Shown piece after piece: positions 5,960 to 8,324 of a stretch of 8,324 nt of DNA. The position numbers and the translations under genes are program-made. The notes below the pieces were generated by a model, which saw only the letters and a list, made by a program, of their open reading frames with translations, was not told the origin of the DNA and ran no database searches. The stretch covers positions 298 through 8,621 of the forward strand of contig WVZU01000108.1 of NCBI GenBank assembly GCA_011772275.1, in the 5' to 3' direction. The stretch's first letter is position 1, and each line of letters opens with the position of its first letter. This DNA is from Planctomycetales bacterium (GTDB lineage: Bacteria; Planctomycetota; Planctomycetia; Pirellulales; UBA7805).

Positions 5960-7231
5960 TTACCATCTCTTCCGCGAACGCAGGTAGACCCGCAGGACAA
6001 TGGAAAGACTGTTCACGACCAGCACCAGTCCCACCAGGACGACCGCCGTTCCGTACAGCCACTGGTCACTGACCCCCCGGACTTGTGTCGAGAGGGCAAA
6101 CAAATGATACGACAAAGCCATGAAGCGGTCGTCCGGTGCGTAGGGCAAATAGGATTGCCAACCCGTTTCCGGGATATCCACATACAAGAGGACACCGGTA
6201 AACAGGATCGGGGCCGTCTCGCCGGCGGCACGGGCCACCTGCAAGATGACCCCCGTGAGGATGCCGGCAAACGAATTGGGCAGCACGATGGTCCGAATCG
6301 TCTGCCAGCGAGTGGCGCCCATGTTCCAGCAAGCTTCGCGGAAGGAGCTCGGCACCGCGGCCAGCGCTTCACGCGTGCTGGTAATAATCACCGGCAAGGT
6401 CATCACCGCCACTGTGCAAGAGGCGGCCATCAGCGATCGTCCCATGTGAGCAAAGTGAACGAAGGCGCCTACTCCAAACAGCGCATGCACAATACTCGGC
6501 ACCCCCGCCAGATTGACCACCGCCAGATTCACGATTCGCGTGAACCAGTTATCCCGCGCGTACTCGTTCAAATAGACACCCGCCAGCACGCCGATCGGGG
6601 CTGCCACCAGGAGGGAGGCCAAGACGAGAAAAAAAGTGCCGATCAGCGGGGCCCAGATACCACCGGCCGTCAAATTGTTTTGCGGATTGGTGAATAAAAA
6701 GTCAGGGGACAGGGCAGGCCAGGCCTTGAGGATCAGGTAGCCCAACGTCGCCACGACCGGTGCCACGCAGACAATGGCCATCGCCAGAAAGATGAATTTG
6801 GCCAACTGTTCCTTCCGGTTTTTGGCCCTCTCAATCTCTGTCGCGGTAAACATCTCGCGGTGAATAATCCGCAATCGTTCTCCCGGTCTGAACGGCAGCT
6901 GGCCTGCCTGGGACAAGCGCAACAGCTCGGCAGCGGCCTGTGCCAGGCTGTCCCACGGCGCCAGTTCGCTACCATCCCCCTTCACGACGGTTCGCGTATC
7001 GACGAAATACCGATGCGCACGCCCGCGGCGGCGAGGGGGCTTGCCGCTTCCTTTCAGCCAGACGATGTCCAGATCACAGACTTCTGGGAGGGCCCGTTGT
7101 GCGGACCGGTCAACCAGGGTTTGCAAGGCCTCAGCCGGCGACGGGAAGGGGTGCCGAAGGGTGCCGTCTCCGCCGTCCTCTCCGCCCGGCCCGACAAAGA
7201 TCGTCAAATCGTCTTCCGGACGTTTAGTCAC
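5960..7231 (-). CDS. pstA: Phosphate ABC permease PstA with N-terminal extension
   Basis: PstA is one of the two inner-membrane permease subunits of the Pst importer. The permease part spans residues ~143-420. The first membrane helix is about 146-168. A conserved AGVPSIVHALFG (242-253) and the EAA coupling loop (REACWNMGATRWQTIRTIVLP, about 298-318), which docks an ATPase, are present. ARAAGET (333-339) carries the Arg/Glu pair typical of PstA and PstC, and last helices end at a basic tail. At 423 residues it is about 130 longer than E. coli PstA. The surplus is a soluble N-terminal part with two repeats of a G-D-G-T/S-x3-P-F/W-x-S motif (residues 21-31 and 85-95), each followed by Ala/Leu-rich helix. 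The GTG at 7231 overlaps the pstC stop by 8 nt, a sign of coupling; no strong ribosome binding site is seen. Confidence 0.93.
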   Translation of the reverse strand: MTKRPEDDLTIFVGPGGEDGGDGTLRHPFPSPAEALQTLVDRSAQRALPEVCDLDIVWLKGSGKPPRRRGRAHRYFVDTRTVVKGDGSELAPWDSLAQAAAELLRLSQAGQLPFRPGERLRIIHREMFTATEIERAKNRKEQLAKFIFLAMAIVCVAPVVATLGYLILKAWPALSPDFLFTNPQNNLTAGGIWAPLIGTFFLVLASLLVAAPIGVLAGVYLNEYARDNWFTRIVNLAVVNLAGVPSIVHALFGVGAFVHFAHMGRSLMAASCTVAVMTLPVIITSTREALAAVPSSFREACWNMGATRWQTIRTIVLPNSFAGILTGVILQVARAAGETAPILFTGVLLYVDIPETGWQSYLPYAPDDRFMALSYHLFALSTQVRGVSDQWLYGTAVVLVGLVLVVNSLSIVLRVYLRSRKRW

Positions 7232-8159
7232 TTGTCTGGCCCCGTATGCCCTTCACCACCAGGTCGGCGGAGAGGTTGACGATAAAGGTGATTGTCAACA
7301 GCACGATCCCGATCACAAACAACGCGCCGTAGTGTTCGTCACCCGGTACCGTTTCACCCAGTTCGGCGGCAATCGTGGCCGTCATTGTCCGCACCGGGTC
7401 CAGGAGGCTGTGCGGAATTTGGATCGCATGCCCCGTGGCCATCAAGACCGCCATGGTTTCGCCGATGGCGCGGCCCACGCCCAGCAGCACGGCCGCCAAG
7501 AGGCCGTTCTTCGCCGCCGGAAAAAGGACCCGATACACAATCTCCCAGCGACTGGCCCCCATCGCCGTCGCCGCTTCGCGATACGTATCCGGGACAGCCC
7601 GCAACGCGTCCTCAGAGACCGAAACGATGATCGGCACGCTCATCAACGCCAGAATAATCCCACCGTTCAGCACGTTGATGCCAATGGGAGCCCCCGTCGC
7701 CCAGATAATGACCGGGTTCAACACCATGTAGCCAATAAATCCCCACACGACCGAAGGGATCGCGGCCAGTAATTCGATAACCACTTTCAACGTCTCTTTG
7801 GTACGGCTGCCCGCAAATTCCGATACGTAGACCGCGGCGCCCAGGCCGAAGGGGACCGCCATCAGCATGGCCAGCAGCGTCACGGCAATCGTGCCGGCCA
7901 TCAACGCCAGGATCCCGTACTGAGCCCGCACGACCGAATCGGGACGCCAGTTGGGACTGGTAAAGAACTCGCGAAGGTCCAGGCCACCAAACAGCATCGG
8001 GGCGCCTTCACGAAACACGAAGAAGAAGATCGCAAAGACAAAAAGAATTGCGCTCCAGCCGCAGAGCCGAATCATCCATTCGGCAAGCGGTCCGGTCCAG
8101 TCCAGTGCCGCGTGCATCAGCTGAACGAACGTTATGCGCGTCTGCTTTCCTGGGCTCAC
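7224..8159 (-). CDS. pstC: Phosphate ABC permease PstC
   Basis: PstC is the other inner-membrane permease subunit, forming the phosphate channel with PstA. The 311-residue product has a first helix at ~33-50 and a soluble loop (about 52-80) before the second helix. It carries the PstC-typical AVPFGLGAAVYVSE (101-114) and the IPSVVWGFIG segment (134-143). The EAA loop is YREAATAMGASRWEIVYRVLFP (193-214), which contacts an ATPase. GRAIGETMAV (229-238) carries the conserved Arg and Glu implicated in phosphate translocation. Length is near the family norm. The GTG at 8159 begins 3 nt after the pstS stop; an ATG at 8117 lacks a ribosome binding site, so the GTG is preferred, although its own is weak. 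It is likely translated by coupling from pstS. Confidence 0.94.
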   Translation of the reverse strand: MSPGKQTRITFVQLMHAALDWTGPLAEWMIRLCGWSAILFVFAIFFFVFREGAPMLFGGLDLREFFTSPNWRPDSVVRAQYGILALMAGTIAVTLLAMLMAVPFGLGAAVYVSEFAGSRTKETLKVVIELLAAIPSVVWGFIGYMVLNPVIIWATGAPIGINVLNGGIILALMSVPIIVSVSEDALRAVPDTYREAATAMGASRWEIVYRVLFPAAKNGLLAAVLLGVGRAIGETMAVLMATGHAIQIPHSLLDPVRTMTATIAAELGETVPGDEHYGALFVIGIVLLTITFIVNLSADLVVKGIRGQTSD

Positions 8160-8162
8160 AGT

Positions 8163-8324
8163 TCACTCAGCTGCCAAATCACCGACCGGAACGTATCCCA
8201 TTTTCACAACGACCTTTTGGCCCGACTCCGACAGGATCCAATCGATGTATTCCTTCGTGGCACCGGTCGGTTCGCCCAGCGTGTAGAGGTACAACGGCCT
8301 GGCGATTGGATAGCTGCCGTCACG
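8163..8324 (-). CDS. pstS: Phosphate-binding protein PstS, C-terminal part (partial)
   Basis: Only the last 53 codons are in the window; the gene continues past the right edge, so signal peptide and promoter are not visible. The segment opens with D-G-S-Y-P-I-A-R-P-L-Y, the family's very conserved (G)YPIARPLY element. It continues through a helix with WILSESGQK and ends with GYVPVGDLAAE, the typical GYVPL-like close of PstS and related phosphate-binding proteins. Such proteins capture phosphate outside the inner membrane and hand it to PstC/PstA. The TGA at 8163-8165 is 3 nt from the pstC start. Position at the head of pstCABB-phoU supports the assignment. Confidence 0.9.
   Translation of the reverse strand, partial: RDGSYPIARPLYLYTLGEPTGATKEYIDWILSESGQKVVVKMGYVPVGDLAAE

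Noticed and set aside
5953..6000. TTG start at 6000 for the first pstB
   Set aside because: It would overlap pstA by 41 nt, adds 16 residues unlike PstB, and has no ribosome binding site; the GTG at 5952 fits better.
8160..8324. Pho box for the pst operon
   Set aside because: The promoter should lie before pstS, outside the window; nothing like a PhoB repeat can be assessed here.

Overview
The window looks like a G+C-rich bacterial chromosome segment (about 58-60% by eye). The mix of a long-form HisG, a CHAD protein, a pst operon with two ATPase genes and a PstA with a long N-terminal extension would suit a planctomycete. That placement is an inference from gene content and style; no marker gene is present to prove it.

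Layout: a PilZ-domain gene, cut by the left edge, runs rightward and ends tail-to-tail on hisG (its stop overlaps the hisG stop). hisG and hisI run leftward and catalyse two early steps of histidine synthesis. A divergent gap of about 285 bp separates hisI from a rightward NUDIX hydrolase gene, which converges on a leftward CHAD-domain gene with a 9-bp 3' overlap. After a 402-bp gap without a convincing gene comes a leftward phosphate-uptake operon in the order pstS (cut by the right edge), pstC, pstA, first pstB, second pstB, phoU. Its genes are nearly contiguous or overlapping (3-nt gap, 8-nt overlap, 7-nt gap, 1-nt overlap), then a 56-nt gap before phoU.

How they work together: PstS captures phosphate outside the membrane, PstC and PstA form the channel, the PstB subunits power it, and PhoU links transport to phosphate signalling. 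CHAD proteins are known to bind polyphosphate, and some NUDIX enzymes cleave diphosphoinositol phosphates, polyphosphate or dinucleoside polyphosphates. Most of the right three quarters of the window may therefore share a phosphate/polyphosphate theme, though the link for these two genes is inferred.

The most striking observation is that the two PstB proteins are degenerate in complementary ways. The first keeps the LSGGQ signature but has lost the Q-loop Gln (now Pro) and the switch His (now Asn). The second keeps Walker A, Q-loop, Walker B and switch His but its signature reads LTLEQ. Only a heterodimer of the two could build one fully canonical ATP site, leaving one degenerate site. This is the architecture of asymmetric heterodimeric ABC exporters, here predicted for a phosphate importer. 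A second oddity is the roughly 140-residue N-terminal extension of PstA, which contains two copies of a GDG(T/S)xxxPxxS-type motif resembling the start of beta-helix proteins.
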